The notes beneath the pieces were generated by a model. That model had not been told where the DNA came from. It did not search any database and worked only from the letters and a program-made list of their open reading frames with translations. Made by a program: the position numbers and the translations under genes. Shown in pieces: positions 34,281-45,594 of a DNA stretch of 64,000 nt. The stretch is from the NCBI GenBank assembly GCA_036023115.1, contig JAYKKT010000076.1, positions 6,266,001-6,330,000 of the forward strand. The letters run 5' to 3'. How positions within the stretch are numbered: the stretch's first letter is position 1; every line of letters starts with the position of its first letter. Origin of the DNA: Brasenia schreberi (lineage: Eukaryota > Streptophyta > Magnoliopsida > Nymphaeales > Cabombaceae).

Positions 34281-36521
34281 GTGTAATTTACAAATTTTTT
34301 AATTATGATTTTACCTTTGCTTCAACATCATGTTGTGTGCAATAACACTACACAAATGTATCTTACCGTTGCCACAAATCCTGCATCAGAGAACATTTTT
34401 CGTTGCGCACATAGGCACCACAAAGAGTGGCAGAGTAGTAGCCACTAATTAGAATGTGTCGCACAAGTACAACAGTAGAGAAAATATTTAATGGCGCTCC
34501 AATATCGTCACATATTAATGATTTTTGAATGATGCTGTTTCGCCAGTCAATGAAATGATATTCAATGTACACTTTTACATTTGCCAGAAACAAAATTATA
34601 GATCATCATTGTTCATTCTGCAACAATTGTATTGTTCTCCACAACATTCAGTTTCTTTAACAAACATCTTTTGGTCTGCACTCAGTTTTCACTTCAGCTA
34701 TATGAATCTTGTACATAAAATATAAGCATATATATGATTGCAGGTGAAAAACTTATTCTAAATCAAGACAACCTGAATTACGGTACACAAATATTCAATC
34801 AAATTGCAAGCATATCTTTTCATATCTAACCTCTCAAGTGTCAAATACACCTGAATTATAACATTCAAGCATGCTAGACTCTACCTAATTGCTCAAGAAG
34901 CACAATCATTCCTTTAAAACCCAACAAGAAGATAGTCTAACGGAGTTTGCTTGATACAAGGGAATGTGTCTCATATATAGTTGCTCAGTAATCCTGCAAC
35001 CACATAGATCCCACAGAATATAAATGCATGCTACGTTGTCGCAACGTAGAAAGCAACTTCTAAAAGTAAAGGAAAATGTAGAGAATCGGATAGTGGGTCT
35101 GTTTAGGCTTGTCATGAAGATTTCTTGTCCCAATCTAAAATGTTTAATCTCAATATACTGTGAAATTCTTGTTCGATATAGGTCTCAAATTTTCTCCACA
35201 CTAGAGCAAAGAAGAGATTGAAGTGAGACACTGAAGTGCCCGATAGGTGAAGGATATGGACTTGGTGAGTCTTTTGGATGTCTGGGACTGCAAAGGAACT
35301 GGTCGCCTTAACTCCATGGTGGATTGGGAAGGTAACAACTAGAGTATTTGAGGCCTTGCTGTTTAGGTCAGACTTTAGGGTGATCAAATTGACGAAAAGG
35401 TAGCGAGCAGCAATGTATGTAATCAAACGTGGGTATAGAAGTATGTTATCGAACCGCAGTCCTAACACCAAATGTATATTATCCAAATGTACCAAATGCA
35501 GGACAAACATATTCAGACCAAATGCAGGATAAAGTAATGTGCAGATTTCAAAAGACCATGGATAGCAGACGATGATTGATGAGTCTATGATATGAATGAC
35601 ATGTATGAGAATGTGTGTGAGGCAGATGCAATAACGAAGACGATGGAAAAGTATCAGACTTATGTAAGTTACCGATATGATGTCTTCAATTTTTGTAAGC
35701 AAAACGCGAAAGTCTTAAACAAAGAAGTACGCTAGCGAGGCTCAGATGTTATATGCGACTCAAATGTTGCACAAGTGTGATAGGATATATGACCGAAGCC
35801 AGACAATGATAAGAGATCATGAGTCAAATGCGTGTATGAGTCTAACTTGATGCAAATCGCTGATGAATATGGTGCCCACGAGAGCCAATGACAAACTAGG
35901 CACTAATTTAAAGCCAGACAATATTGAACTAAATGCATGGACGATGAATCAAAAGATGGGCAAACGAATCTAAGATGCAAAATGATGATCAAATGAAGAA
36001 ATAAAATGGTGGATGGTGAAGAAAAAAAGGCAAATGCAATCTAGCCTAAAATATCAAACTGCGAAGTCGAGAGAGGTCAAATGGCTAATCGAGATGATCT
36101 TGATGACTAGGGCGCAAGCACTACAGCTTGCTTGAAGATGCACAGGAGGAACATGAGCTCGTCGGGGCTGCCACTTATACGAACACAGAAGCAAGAAAAG
36201 AAAGTATAACATAAGAAAAAGAAAAGAAAAGAAGAGAGAAGAAGAGACTTGAATACTTGAGAATCAATGAGTGGTTTACAAGGACGGCCTGGGTCTCTAA
36301 TTATTGTTGAAGTCAACCTTTTGGGAATAAACACTAATAGTTAGTATCTAAATTTTCATCAAATCAACTTGGTAAAAATTAGTAGGGGGAAGTCTCGTGT
36401 ATCTTCCCTTAAAAATGTCTGGATGCATTGCATAAGTTCTACGGTAATTCTCGAGTTGAGGAGAGGACAAGGTTTGCATCTTATTAAGAATTCCATATGA
36501 TCCTTCAAAATTACTCCAACT
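34281..36521. other. Unassigned
   Basis: No recognised gene. The longest frame is 196 codons on the minus strand (35112-35702), with no motif, no splice pattern and low-complexity hydrophobic residues, so it is not called. Around 35730-36070 many short ATGA/GATG-rich steps occur without a regular period. Confidence 0.45.
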
Positions 36522-37830
36522 TGTATACACCCAAAATTTTCCCTCAAAAATGATTTCGATTAAATGATTTTAAAATAATTATTTTATAAATATCTAGAAT
36601 GATGCCTTATCCTTAAAATTAAAAGAAAAAGAAAAACAACTATACAAGACCAACCATATATGCTGTAAGGAAACTTCAAGGCTCATGCTCATTGTTGAAC
36701 TTAAATTCCATATTTGATCATGGAGCAAGTTTCTGGGAACCTACATGGCATTAAAGTTTGGCGGTTCACTATTGCGACCAACTTGAAGGCAAAATAAAGC
36801 AAGATGACTAGGGGAACGTGAATTCATTCCTTCAGAATCAGTTTTATTATGTACGGGTTACACCATGCCAAATTTGAAGAATATCGCAAAAAGGAAATGA
36901 AGTAAATGGTTTGCAAGAAGTTGTCACTTTGAGATAATCGGTAATTCTCATCATCACTATGGAGGCTTACAAATCCAAGGACAACCTATAGCACAGTCAT
37001 TCCATATATAGAGCCTTTCTTGTCATTTACCGTAGACTGAAGAGAGAAATACAACCAAATGGAGCACCAGAGAATCTGAACTTCTTTTCTATTAGTTTTG
37101 CTTTCCAATCATGAAAATCCTATAACAAGTTTCTTATTTTTAAGACATTCTAGGAAAATCTATAAATTGGGGCATCCACTTCCAGTGTAAGGCATCCAAA
37201 AATAAGGGAAGAGTTGTCTAACGATATTCAAAAGCAATAAATAATTATTTTTCTCTCTTTCTCTAACTATTGTTCTCTTTTGTATGTGTTTGAGGGCGTG
37301 CTTGAACCAAGGAGACGTCGTTAAGGAACTGCCATACAAGTTCAGGGCTCATGGTGGTATTCACACAAGCTACTAGCGTCCAACCAAGAGGCAGGTAAAA
37401 GTGGCAGAGTCCAGTCCTTGCTGAGAGTTTTCGCTAGTCCTCAAGTAAAAAGTGTCTTATCTAGATACTGAATTCATTTCCCCTGGGATTGTCTTTATAT
37501 TATCTTTGTGGTATAGTTTTGATCCAGATCGATTTTAAAATCATATCATCGATAATATCTTTTCATATATCATCAACATATCATGTGATACTCATGCTGA
37601 ATTTATTTCATAAATCAATTGCTGTATTCATCACCACCTGCTTGGGTTGCAATATTTTGCTTCATGCCATGCCATACACTAATTATAAGAGCATCAACAA
37701 CTTTACATTGGGAAAATTGTATCATTAGAGCACTACCACATTGTTGTTCCTCATCATGATTTGCATATTACCTAAGCCAAGATCTACTTAACGCTGCATC
37801 CTAGAACCCAAACCAATTCCTTGGTGACCC
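36522..37830 (+). repeat. Possible gypsy LTR fragment
   Basis: Begins TGTATACACCCAAAATTTTCC, very like the starts of LTRs c and d (TGTARACACCC). A TATAAATTGGGGC box stands at about 37160 and TTGGTGACC, which could be a primer-binding site, at about 37831. There is no second copy in the window, so this rests on short motifs. Confidence 0.3.
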
Positions 37831-38248
37831 TTACCTAAGCCTTGGATCTAAATCCCCTAGCGGAACCCCCATCACTTTCGGTTCTCCTAAACCTAATTAG
37901 TTACTCCCTGTAATTCAGCCTGTCGCCCCCTTTTAGTCCCTTACTCAGTTTGTTACACCTAATTAGTCTCTGACTAACCAAGAAGTGCACACATATGCAC
38001 GTGAAAATTGATCCTACCTCATCGAGGATCAAGGGCCAAAATCTAGTATAGGAAAAGGCCTAGTTGTTGTTGTAGTAGTGAAGCCCCAACTGAGTCTCAC
38101 ATTTCTAACCTAAATTTCTAATCTCCAAGTCTTGGTTCCTCTTCAAGACCAAAATTTGTGCATACAAAACTGAATTCAACTTGATGGAGGGCATCCAGCT
38201 CTGGCTCGCATTTGATTGAGTCAACTTCAGCCTTGTTGGGGTGGTGTC
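37831..38248. other. Unassigned
   Basis: Pyrimidine-rich DNA rich in CCTAA steps up to the LTR start. No gene seen. Confidence 0.4.
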
Positions 38249-38852
38249 TGTAAACACGAAAATTCTCTTGCTCCTAGTTTACAAGACCAGAAACGAGCTT
38301 TTTCACGTCTACGTCGCTTTAGGGCATGCCAGCTAGCTTACTCAAACTAGCGAAGGATTTTGGAAATATCTAACGTTTTGGGCGATTGTGGGCAAGTGGG
38401 ATCTTTTCGTTGTAAACCTTCTTAAACCGATACTCAAGGGTCAATTTAAACGCTTAGAAAATCTCGATTTTTAACAAGCATGGACTTTTGAAAAAAACAC
38501 GAAGGTATCTTGTCGATTGGTATGCCTATTTGCAGATTTTATTTACGTGGGTTGCACGTATCCAAGTCTTTGATTTTACGCTATTTAGGCCAGCTATGTG
38601 TGTGCATAAATGACCTAAGTTTCATGTGTTTGCACGGGGTATTCGGGTCTTTTTCGAAAGCTTATGAATGCAAGTATGTGAAGTATCTCGGGTTCGAAGG
38701 GTATGATGTGAGCTAAGCTCGAATTGAAAGCAACTCACGCAACTTAAATGTAAAACCCGAAATGTAAAGACGTAGATTTAAGGGAAACACCCGAAATTTA
38801 AAGGCAACTCACACGACTTGAATGTAAATTGCTGAAGGGAGTTATACTTATA

Positions 38853-39065
38853 TTAAGAGCGGAAAGGCTCAATGCATGCGTGTGTGAGTGTAGAATTGAA
38901 ATGACAAACTCACACGACTTGAATTGAACTTGCCGAATTTGAAATATAAGTATATATATAAGCGGTAAAGCTCAACGTGTTCGTGTGTGTTGTGTGTTGT
39001 GTGTAAATGGAAAGACAACTCACACACACGACTGAATTGAACTTTGCCGAAAGGAAAAAAAATAA

Positions 39066-39108
<43 letters not shown>

Positions 39109-39560
39109 CGGTAAGGCTCAATGTGTTCGTGTGTTGTGTATAAATTGAAAGACAACTCACACACACGACTGAAATTTAACTTGCGGAACGGGGGATATAA
39201 ATATAAGAGCGAAAAGGCTCAATGTGTGCGTGGGTGTTGTGTATAAATGTAAAGACAACTCACACGACTGAAATTTAACAACCCGGAATGTAAAGACGTA
39301 CATAGTGAACCGTAAAACTCACGCAGCTGAAAGTATATAGATATGTCTATATCTTAAGAGCTGTCAAGGCCAAAATGTGTGTGAGAGTGTTTGAGCAAGA
39401 GCTCGGGTGTCCTTTGTGTGTAAGTGTGGAATTGAAATGACAAACTCACACGACTTAAAGTAACAACCCGAATGAAATTGCAGCTTATATGGCTCTTACT
39501 AGAGTCTTTTGAGTAAGAGCGAAAGCTCAATTGTGTACGTGAGTGTCTTGTGTACGAGAT
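38853..39560. repeat. Tandem array in LTR copy 2
   Basis: The AAGAGCGGAAAGGCTCAATG landmark recurs near 38853, 38957, 39103, 39202, 39354 and 39518, giving units of 100-165 bp. Spacing differs from the array at 5298, so the two LTRs expanded it independently. Confidence 0.75.
39071..39105. repeat. (TA)n microsatellite
   Basis: Uninterrupted TA repeat of about 35 bp inside one unit of the LTR array; absent from the sister LTR. Confidence 0.9.
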
Positions 39561-40372
39561 AAGACCTAAGGCTCAAGTGCACGTATGTGTCTCGTGTACG
39601 AGATAAGAGCTAAGGCTCAAGTGCATGTATGTGTCCCGTGTGTCAAGCACCAATATTACATCCCGGGGAGAGACCATGCTCAATTAATACAACCCCGTAT
39701 CCGAATTGAATTGAATATAAAAGGAGTAATGTAAATACCGAATTTTAAACACTTACAAGTGATTCGGGCTTTTCTTCTCCAATCTACACGTGCTTTGGTT
39801 CACTTTGGTAGCCACAAAGGTGTCCTCTTTGAAGCTTGAGACGTGAAGTGGCTGGCCGAGTTGTGCTTGAAAGGGAGTATGAGTCACGTGGGCTTGAGGC
39901 ACAAGGTGGGTTGCGGGCTTAGGTGGGGCTAATGGCGGTGGGGTATGGTGTGCTAGGCGAGGATGTTGGCTGGGGTGGTAGGGTGGAGTTGGTAAGGTGT
40001 AGTGTGGGTATTTGGTTGGGGTTGGCGCTAGGCACAGGCGGTAGGTGGGGTTCGGCTGGGGTGACAGGCGCTAGGCGGGTGCAGGACAACAAGGAGCGCG
40101 CGCAGAGAGTTGGGGCGAGGGACGTGCAAGGGCACGGGCGTGGCGTCAAGGAGCCGGTTAGCGCAGGTGGCGCACGAGAGCGACGCTAGGGCACAGGTAG
40201 GGCAGTGAGGCGGTTCGGGTGGTGACGGGGTGATGAAGGTGGTTTGGCTAGGGTTAAGGGACAGGTATGGTGGTGCAATTAGGGGGTTAGGTAGATTAGG
40301 CGGTGGTGGTTTAGGGTCAAGTCTAGAGGGTTAGGAAAAGAAGGTTTAGTGAGGGGATTAGGCTTACCTTTA

Positions 40373-40385
40373 GGGGGGGGGGGGG
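40373..40385. repeat. G13 homopolymer
   Basis: Thirteen consecutive G in the G-rich LTR block. Length is likely to vary and is prone to sequencing error. Confidence 0.85.
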
Positions 40386-40613
40386 TCCGGCTAGGTCTAG
40401 GCCCAAGCGTCGGTCCAGCTACCTCAGGTCATGTCGGTGCAGCTAGGTTCACCTCGAGTCATGTTGGTGCAGCCCATGCTAATCCACTTTTAGCCCACAA
40501 GCTTAACCCACTAAAAAGTAATTAAGCACTAAGCACTCACCTTAACCCTTTCTCTCTCCTCCAAGCTCCTCCAAGCCTTTCACGTGAACCCTCTCTTGAG
40601 ACCCCCTCACCTC

Positions 40614-40621
40614 TATTTATA
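40614..40621 (-). promoter_or_regulatory. LTR TATA box, minus strand
   Basis: Minus strand reads TATAAATA within CCTATAAATAGAGG, directly below the palindromic box array. This is the best promoter candidate of the minus-strand gypsy family here. Confidence 0.6.
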
Positions 40622-40654
40622 GGCAAGTGAGGTGGGTCTTGGGTTTGGATATGG

Positions 40655-40815
40655 GTTTGAGATCTGGATCCAAATCCAAGTAATATTTGGATCTAGATCT
40701 GGATATTTATGACCAGATCCGATCCAAATCCAAACATTTATATGGATATGGATCTGGATATTTTGGTCCAGATCTGATCCAAATCCAAACACTATTATAG
40801 TCTAGATCCAATCCA
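40655..40815. repeat. Box array GATCTGGAT / CCAGATC upstream of the LTR TATA
   Basis: GATCTGGAT occurs three times and its inverse CCAGATC twice, with many TCCAAATCC spacers, within 160 bp. The array begins about 35 bp upstream of the TATA box on the minus strand. Forward and inverted copies can form hairpins; they could also bind a dimeric regulator. Confidence 0.7.
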
Positions 40816-41337
40816 AATTTTCTCTGAACAGTCCTTCTTGGCATTTCGAGATGGACATTTGTGCGGGCCCTGGCTTCATCAGCGCTCCGTCTTATGCTGG
40901 GTTTTCCCCAATTTTGTCGTCCGAACTCAATCTCGCCTTTTTGAACTTCGTTTCTGCTCAATTTCACCGTTTTTGGCTTGAATTTCTGTTGTTTGGGTGG
41001 ATGATCGTGGCTTCACATTTGATGATCCGAGCTTGAAGTCTGCGCCTGGCCTGGGCTCTCATTTCGCCTTTTGATCATGCTTTCTATCAGGCTGAGCTGT
41101 CTCCTAGGCTTTGAACCTCCTTTTTGGGGCCGCTTTTTATTAGGGTTCACCTGTTCGTCTTGGCTTTTTGCAAAAATGGGATTTGGCCCGAATTCATATT
41201 TTTGATCGGGGTTTCAAAACAAAATTTAAAGCTTTTTGGGAGCTTCTGAGTTTTCGAAAATCTCAAATTTGGCCTTTTGGATTGATTTTCAACCAAGTGC
41301 TTGTTTTGCAAAATCATTGGATTTTGGGGTGTTTACA

Positions 41338-41419
41338 TTATCCCACTTTGGATAAGCTTGTGCTGAACCAAGCTACGTCTTGCTAGTTTCTTGGACCTTG
41401 GCCAGCACATCAGGTTAGG
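41338..41419 (-). other. Polypurine tract and short internal remnant
   Basis: Minus strand CTTATCCAAAGTGGGATAA abuts the LTR, matching the tract at 7741-7759. The next 60 bp are probably the last of the internal region. Confidence 0.5.
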
Positions 41420-41420
41420 A

Positions 41421-41469
<49 letters not shown>
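41420..41469. repeat. (AC)n(AT)n compound microsatellite
   Basis: An AC run passes into an AT run, about 50 bp in all. Confidence 0.9.
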
Positions 41470-41470
<1 letters not shown>

Positions 41471-41676
41471 TTAACTATCAATTTAATATGCAATGCGCGA
41501 TGACTTTTTAAAGTTTTTGTCATGAAATATTAAATCCCTTATCGACCCATTTCAACTTGACTCTATTCGGTTCACTAACTCAATCCAATGAACTTCGACT
41601 TATGCATAAAGCTAATCCTAAATGCATAAAATGTATTGTACGGCAATGAATCGTTCTGAAGTCAAATCAGTCAAAT

Positions 41677-41959
41677 CAAGGTCATGCAAGTGACTCTAAT
41701 TATGTTCGACATAATGCAGACAGCTCATTCTTCAACTTTATGCAGCTTTCTTACGTCTATAGTTGGCTTTATTTACAATGACAGAAAATTGCACATTCCG
41801 GTGTTGTGAAATGAATCATTCATATTAATAATCCATGCATAACATCGCCATCTTGCAGAATGAGCAGTGTATTTCACAAGTTGAAAGTCATGAGTTGGAT
41901 ATTCGGGGTGTGCATCATCTGGCTTCGGGCTTCCCATTGTAACAAGAAAAAGGAACATC
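41677..41959. repeat. Duplicated segment, copy 2 (partner 2134-2614)
   Basis: See copy 1. The two homologous blocks are separated by only 8 bp here. The minus frame 41961-41773 holds PDDAHPEYPTHDFQLV and TAHSARWRCYAWI, a few substitutions away from copy 1, and is open. Family unknown. Confidence 0.75.
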
Positions 41960-41960
41960 A

Positions 41961-42058
41961 ACCCTATAATATTTTAACAAATATATAAATATTTATATAT
42001 ATTAATATTAAATATCATTATAATTATAATAAATATTAAGTAATGTCTATTTTATATT
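41961..42058. repeat. AT-rich dispersed repeat (partner 53312-53402)
   Basis: Shares ACCCTATAATATTTTAACAA and, at the other end, AAGTAATGTCTATTTTATAT with 53312-53402; the middle differs in AT-run length. It starts two bases after duplicated segment copy 2, at its edge. Confidence 0.7.
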
Positions 42059-42256
42059 AACATAAGGTATTAGGGGACGATTGTTTGTGTAAAAGGGACA
42101 GATTCATGGGAGACGGAATAGGGCAGCTGAACGGAATGGAACTGGATAATGGTGGCCAATGGGTGATGGCGAGTGGTAGTAGCTTCGGATGGCTGTTAAC
42201 TGACCGAACTAAGGCGATGCGATGATGATGTGTTGCCGTGGGAGAGCTGGGTAGCA

Positions 42257-42261
42257 AGGGC
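42257..42261. repeat. Target site duplication, copia 1, left
   Basis: AGGGC, identical to 45590-45594 just outside the other LTR. Confidence 0.75.
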
Positions 42262-42588
42262 TAATAACTTCTGGTTATAGAAGTGTCCATAAGGCCTTAA
42301 TAATAACAGTCACGTGATAAGGAAAGAGGGGCCCCTTCCATATTGCATGAACCATTTCATTTTATAAATAAAATATTATTTCAAATTAATACAACTAGTT
42401 AAGGGAGTCATTTCTAGTAACAGTATCAGGGTTCAAGAATGGCATAGTATACAAAGATATAAACAAAAGAAAAGATGAGCATGGTTATCAATTTTTTTGA
42501 TATTGAGATCTCTCATTTTTTCTCCATGCTAGAAGATTCAAAATCCAATGACAACACCCGGCTGCAAATCAATAACAAATATATAACA
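42262..42588 (+). repeat. Copia 1 5' LTR
   Basis: TAATAACTTCTGGTTAT...ATATAACA. The 3' LTR starts TGATAACCT, so the first dinucleotide here is a TG to TA change. TATAAATA at about 42362 is a possible promoter box. Confidence 0.85.
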
Positions 42589-42602
42589 TTGATATCAAGG
42601 CT
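42589..42602 (+). other. Copia 1 primer-binding site
   Basis: TTGATATCAAGGCT is a degraded form of TTGGTATCAGAGCT, the initiator-methionine tRNA primer site of plant copia elements, placed directly after the LTR. Confidence 0.65.
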
Positions 42603-42840
42603 AGTTTCTATTCCTAAGAGTGCCAAAATAGTGCCTAGAAGTTATTTGATTGGTTATATGAAAGATGACTTAATGAGGATTTTCGAAGAATGTAATACTG
42701 CAAAGGAAATGTTTGATGCAGTCTCTACTAACTATGATACCAACTCTGAACTTCATGTTGATCTCTTATTTCAAGAGTACAACTCATATAAAATGAAAGA
42801 GATAAAATATTGTTGAACATGTACACAAAATACTCGTAAT
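42603..42840 (+). pseudogene. Copia gag fragment
   Basis: Residues CNTAKEMFDAVSTNYDTNSE and QEYNSYKMKEI follow the UBN2-type copia gag pattern (W-D-A-V...F-D-S-Y-K-M). Stop at about 42814. The rest of gag and the protease are gone or unreadable; 42841-43120 is decayed. Confidence 0.7.
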
Positions 42841-43129
42841 GTCTAGTTGTGGCTAAAACTATCATCCTTGACCATATACAAATCTCGCCCATAGTGAGCA
42901 ACCCTTCCTCTTCATGGGATATAGTTACCACAATTATCAGTGTTAATACTAGTGTTAACTTAGCTGAGCTACCTCTAAAATTGGCAATTCAAGAGGAGAA
43001 CATGGTCTGATAAATAAATATTGTCACATAAATTAGAAGTATTGGACATGTTCAAAAATATAAGCAAGAAGTTAAGAATCAATTAGGATGCATTATTAAA
43101 GTATTGAGGTCTTATAGATGTGGGTAATA

Positions 43130-43640
43130 CACATCGTCTGAGTTTTTAGAATATTTCACAGAACATGGTATAATTCAGCAAAATTCAATGCCTAGGACAC
43201 CTAGATAAAATAGTGTAGTTGAACGATATAGAAAGACCCTTCTATATATGGTAAGGTCTATGTTAGGGATTACTTCTCTACCAAAGCTATTTTAGAGAGA
43301 AACAATATCTACAATTATGTATATCTTAAATAGAGTTTCATGTAAGGTTGCATCCACTATATCATATGAGTTGTGGTATGGTAGAAAACTAAATCTAAGT
43401 TACCTATGGAAATGGGGCTCCATAGTACATACAAACATCTTAGACCAATCTATAGATAAACTACGTAGTAGATCTTTGAGGTGTATCTTTATCAGATACC
43501 AAAAAGAATCAAAAGGCTATTGGTTTTATCATAAAAACTTCAGATTGATATAAAGTAGGATGTTGAATTCTTAGAGGATACTAATATTGATATCCTTATA
43601 AGTAATGTTGATACTAATACTAAACTTTTAGGGCTTTATG
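43130..43640 (+). pseudogene. Copia integrase, C-terminal half
   Basis: FTEHGIIQQNSMPRTPR, then VVERYRKTLLYMVRSMLGI, LPKLF, YILNRVSCKVASTISYELWY and ESKGYWFYHKN follow the copia core end and C-terminal region in order. The N-terminal zinc finger and first catalytic Asp are missing. Stops at several points. Confidence 0.85.
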
Positions 43641-43837
43641 TATCACCATTTGAACCCATAGAAACAAGACCAGATAGCCCTATTTAAAGGACTATTATAA
43701 GAGACCACAAACTCCTACATCTTATTTAAAGGACTATTATATTTACTTAGCTAAAGAGACATGTTATTCAGTAGATTTAGATGAGATCATTAATAACATA
43801 AGTTATTAAGAAGCTACGAACTCTTCTAAATCAATAG

Positions 43838-44400
43838 ATTGGGTAAAAGCAATGGATGAGGAAATTAAATCCATTAAGAAAAATCAAGTTTTAGAATTTA
43901 CTGTTTTACCAAAAAGAAAGAAAAGCAATTGATTGCAAATGAGTATTGGAAAAGAAATATAAAGTCGATGTCCCTATTTTAAAAAATCAAGTACCATTGA
44001 TGAGGTGATTGCTTAATGAAACAATTTATATGAAATAGGTAGAAGGTTGTGTAATTAAAGGTTATGATAATATGATATATAGGTTGAAAAATCTCTATGT
44101 GACCGAAAACAATCACCTCTTCAATGGTATTTAACTTTTTAAAATGCCATTGTAAAACTTGGGATTTTGGATAATTAGTAAGACCACTAAGTGTATCTTT
44201 GGAATAGTGAGAGTCACTTTGTTATCCTGTTATTGTATGTAGATGACATCCAATTGATTAGTAATGATAATGATATCATTGTGAATACTAAGTCATAGTT
44301 AAGTTCTAAGTTTGAGATGAAAGATTTTGGGGAGGCATCCTATATCTTAGGTATAAAGATTACCGTGATAGTATACCATTTGCCAAAGGGGTCAAGCATA
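43838..44400 (+). pseudogene. Copia reverse transcriptase, decayed
   Basis: DWVKAMDEEIKSIKKNQVLE opens the domain; LLLYVDDIQLISND (about 44230) has the catalytic YVDD; SSKFEMKDFGEASYILGIKI closes it. The QWY region is just visible. Several frameshifts. Confidence 0.85.
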
Positions 44401-45010
44401 GTAAAGTTGATTGCTTAGCTATTGAATGCTCAAGTTGTTGGATCTTAATGTATGTTATATGACCTTATATCAACTTTTTTGTTGGTCTTATGAGTAAATA
44501 TTAAAGTAATCATAGTTGACAACATTGACTTGTCATAAAGAGGATGTTGAGATATTTAAAAGGAATAAAGAAATTAAAATTATGTTATCAGGCAGATGAA
44601 TTAAAATTCGTAGATACTCGGATGCCTAGGTGTTGTTTCTTGGTCATATAAGAAATAGAGTTATGTAATATTGCATATGTAAGTGGTTGAGTATATTACC
44701 TTTAGTATGACTACGACTAGTGCTATTTGGATAAGTTATTTCATTCGAGATTTGAAGAGAGATATAGCTAATGAGCCGATTGTCATTTATTTTGACAACA
44801 CAATAGCTATAACTCTTATAAAGGGTGGAGCTAATTGCTAAAAGAGCAATCATATAATAGTAAAATATCATTATGTACACAATATAGTATAAAATCTTAA
44901 AAATATCTATCACTTACCTTCCTACAAAAGATATGATAGCAGTCCCTTGACAAAGGGTATATCTGGAGATTTGTTTGCTAAACATACTGTGGGTATGAGA
45001 CTGAGACTTG
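44401..45010 (+). pseudogene. Copia RNase H, decayed
   Basis: EYITFSMTTTSAIWISYFIR, IVIYFDNTIAITLIKGG, NHIIVKYHYVHN and a DPLTKGISGDLFAKH-like end match the copia RNase H and pol terminus. A deletion removes sequence between RT and this domain. Confidence 0.8.
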
Positions 45011-45204
45011 TTTAGGGTTTTCAATTGTATGATATTGAAAAATAGATGTGAGGATTATGCTGAAAAAGTGTATTAGTTACAAAAATCGCATGACAAGCTA
45101 ACTCATGGGGGTTATACTTTAAGTACAACAAAAAAATAATATAGTTGGAAAAACCACTAAAGAGTGAGAGGCAATCATTGTATTTTGATTAGGCTCATAT
45201 GGCT

Positions 45205-45214
45205 AAGTGGAAGA
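45205..45214 (+). other. Copia 1 polypurine tract
   Basis: AAGTGGAAGA directly before the 3' LTR TGATAACC; plant copia elements usually have AAGTGGGAGA here. Confidence 0.65.
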
Positions 45215-45589
45215 TGATAACCTCTAGTTATGGAAAAGGCCATAAGGACTTAATGATAATGGTCATGCAATACCAAAGGATAGCCCCCTTCCATATTGCA
45301 TGAACCATTTTATTTTATAAATAAACTTTTTTTCAAATTAATACAACTAATTAAGGTAGGGAGTTGTTTCTACTAGTAGTAATGGGCATCCAAGAATGGC
45401 ATTCTATATAGAGATATAAACAAAACAAAAGATGAGTATGGTTAGCGAATTTTTTTGGATACCGAGATCTCTCATTTCTTCTCTATGCTTTTCGGTTTTA
45501 TCTCTACAATTCTTCTTAATGAGGCCATACTAGGAGATTCAAAACCCAATAGTGACACTCTGCTATAAATCAACAACGAAGATATAACA
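45215..45589 (+). repeat. Copia 1 3' LTR
   Basis: TGATAACCTC...GATATAACA, 375 bp, with normal TG...CA ends. Homologous throughout to 42262-42588. Confidence 0.9.
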
Positions 45590-45594
45590 AGGGC
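45590..45594. repeat. Target site duplication, copia 1, right
   Basis: AGGGC, identical to 42257-42261. Confidence 0.75.

Larger units (their letters stand above)
38249..41337 (-). repeat. Second copy of the long minus-strand gypsy LTR
   Basis: Bounded by TGTAAACAC at 38249 and GTGTTTACA ending at 41337. Homologous along its length to 4526-7740, including the GCATGCCAGCTAGCTT block near the left end, the tandem array, the G-rich block, the TATA box and the palindromic boxes. A purine tract (AAAGTGGGA on the minus strand, 41354-41338) follows the right end, so this is a 3' LTR; the rest of the element is missing. Confidence 0.85.
42262..45589 (+). mobile_element. Ty1/copia element 1 with two LTRs, about 3.3 kb
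   Basis: 5' LTR 42262-42588, PBS at 42590, gag, integrase, RT, RNase H, purine tract, 3' LTR 45215-45589, and a 5-bp duplication AGGGC on both sides. Internal size is about 2.6 kb instead of the 4 kb or more expected; protease and parts of integrase and RT are deleted. Many stops in every domain. The 3' LTR has about 40 bp that the 5' LTR lacks, and both have drifted, so insertion is not recent. Confidence 0.9.

Noticed and set aside
35112..35702. 196-codon minus frame as a gene
   Set aside because: No motif, promoter or splice context; composition looks like random AT-rich translation.
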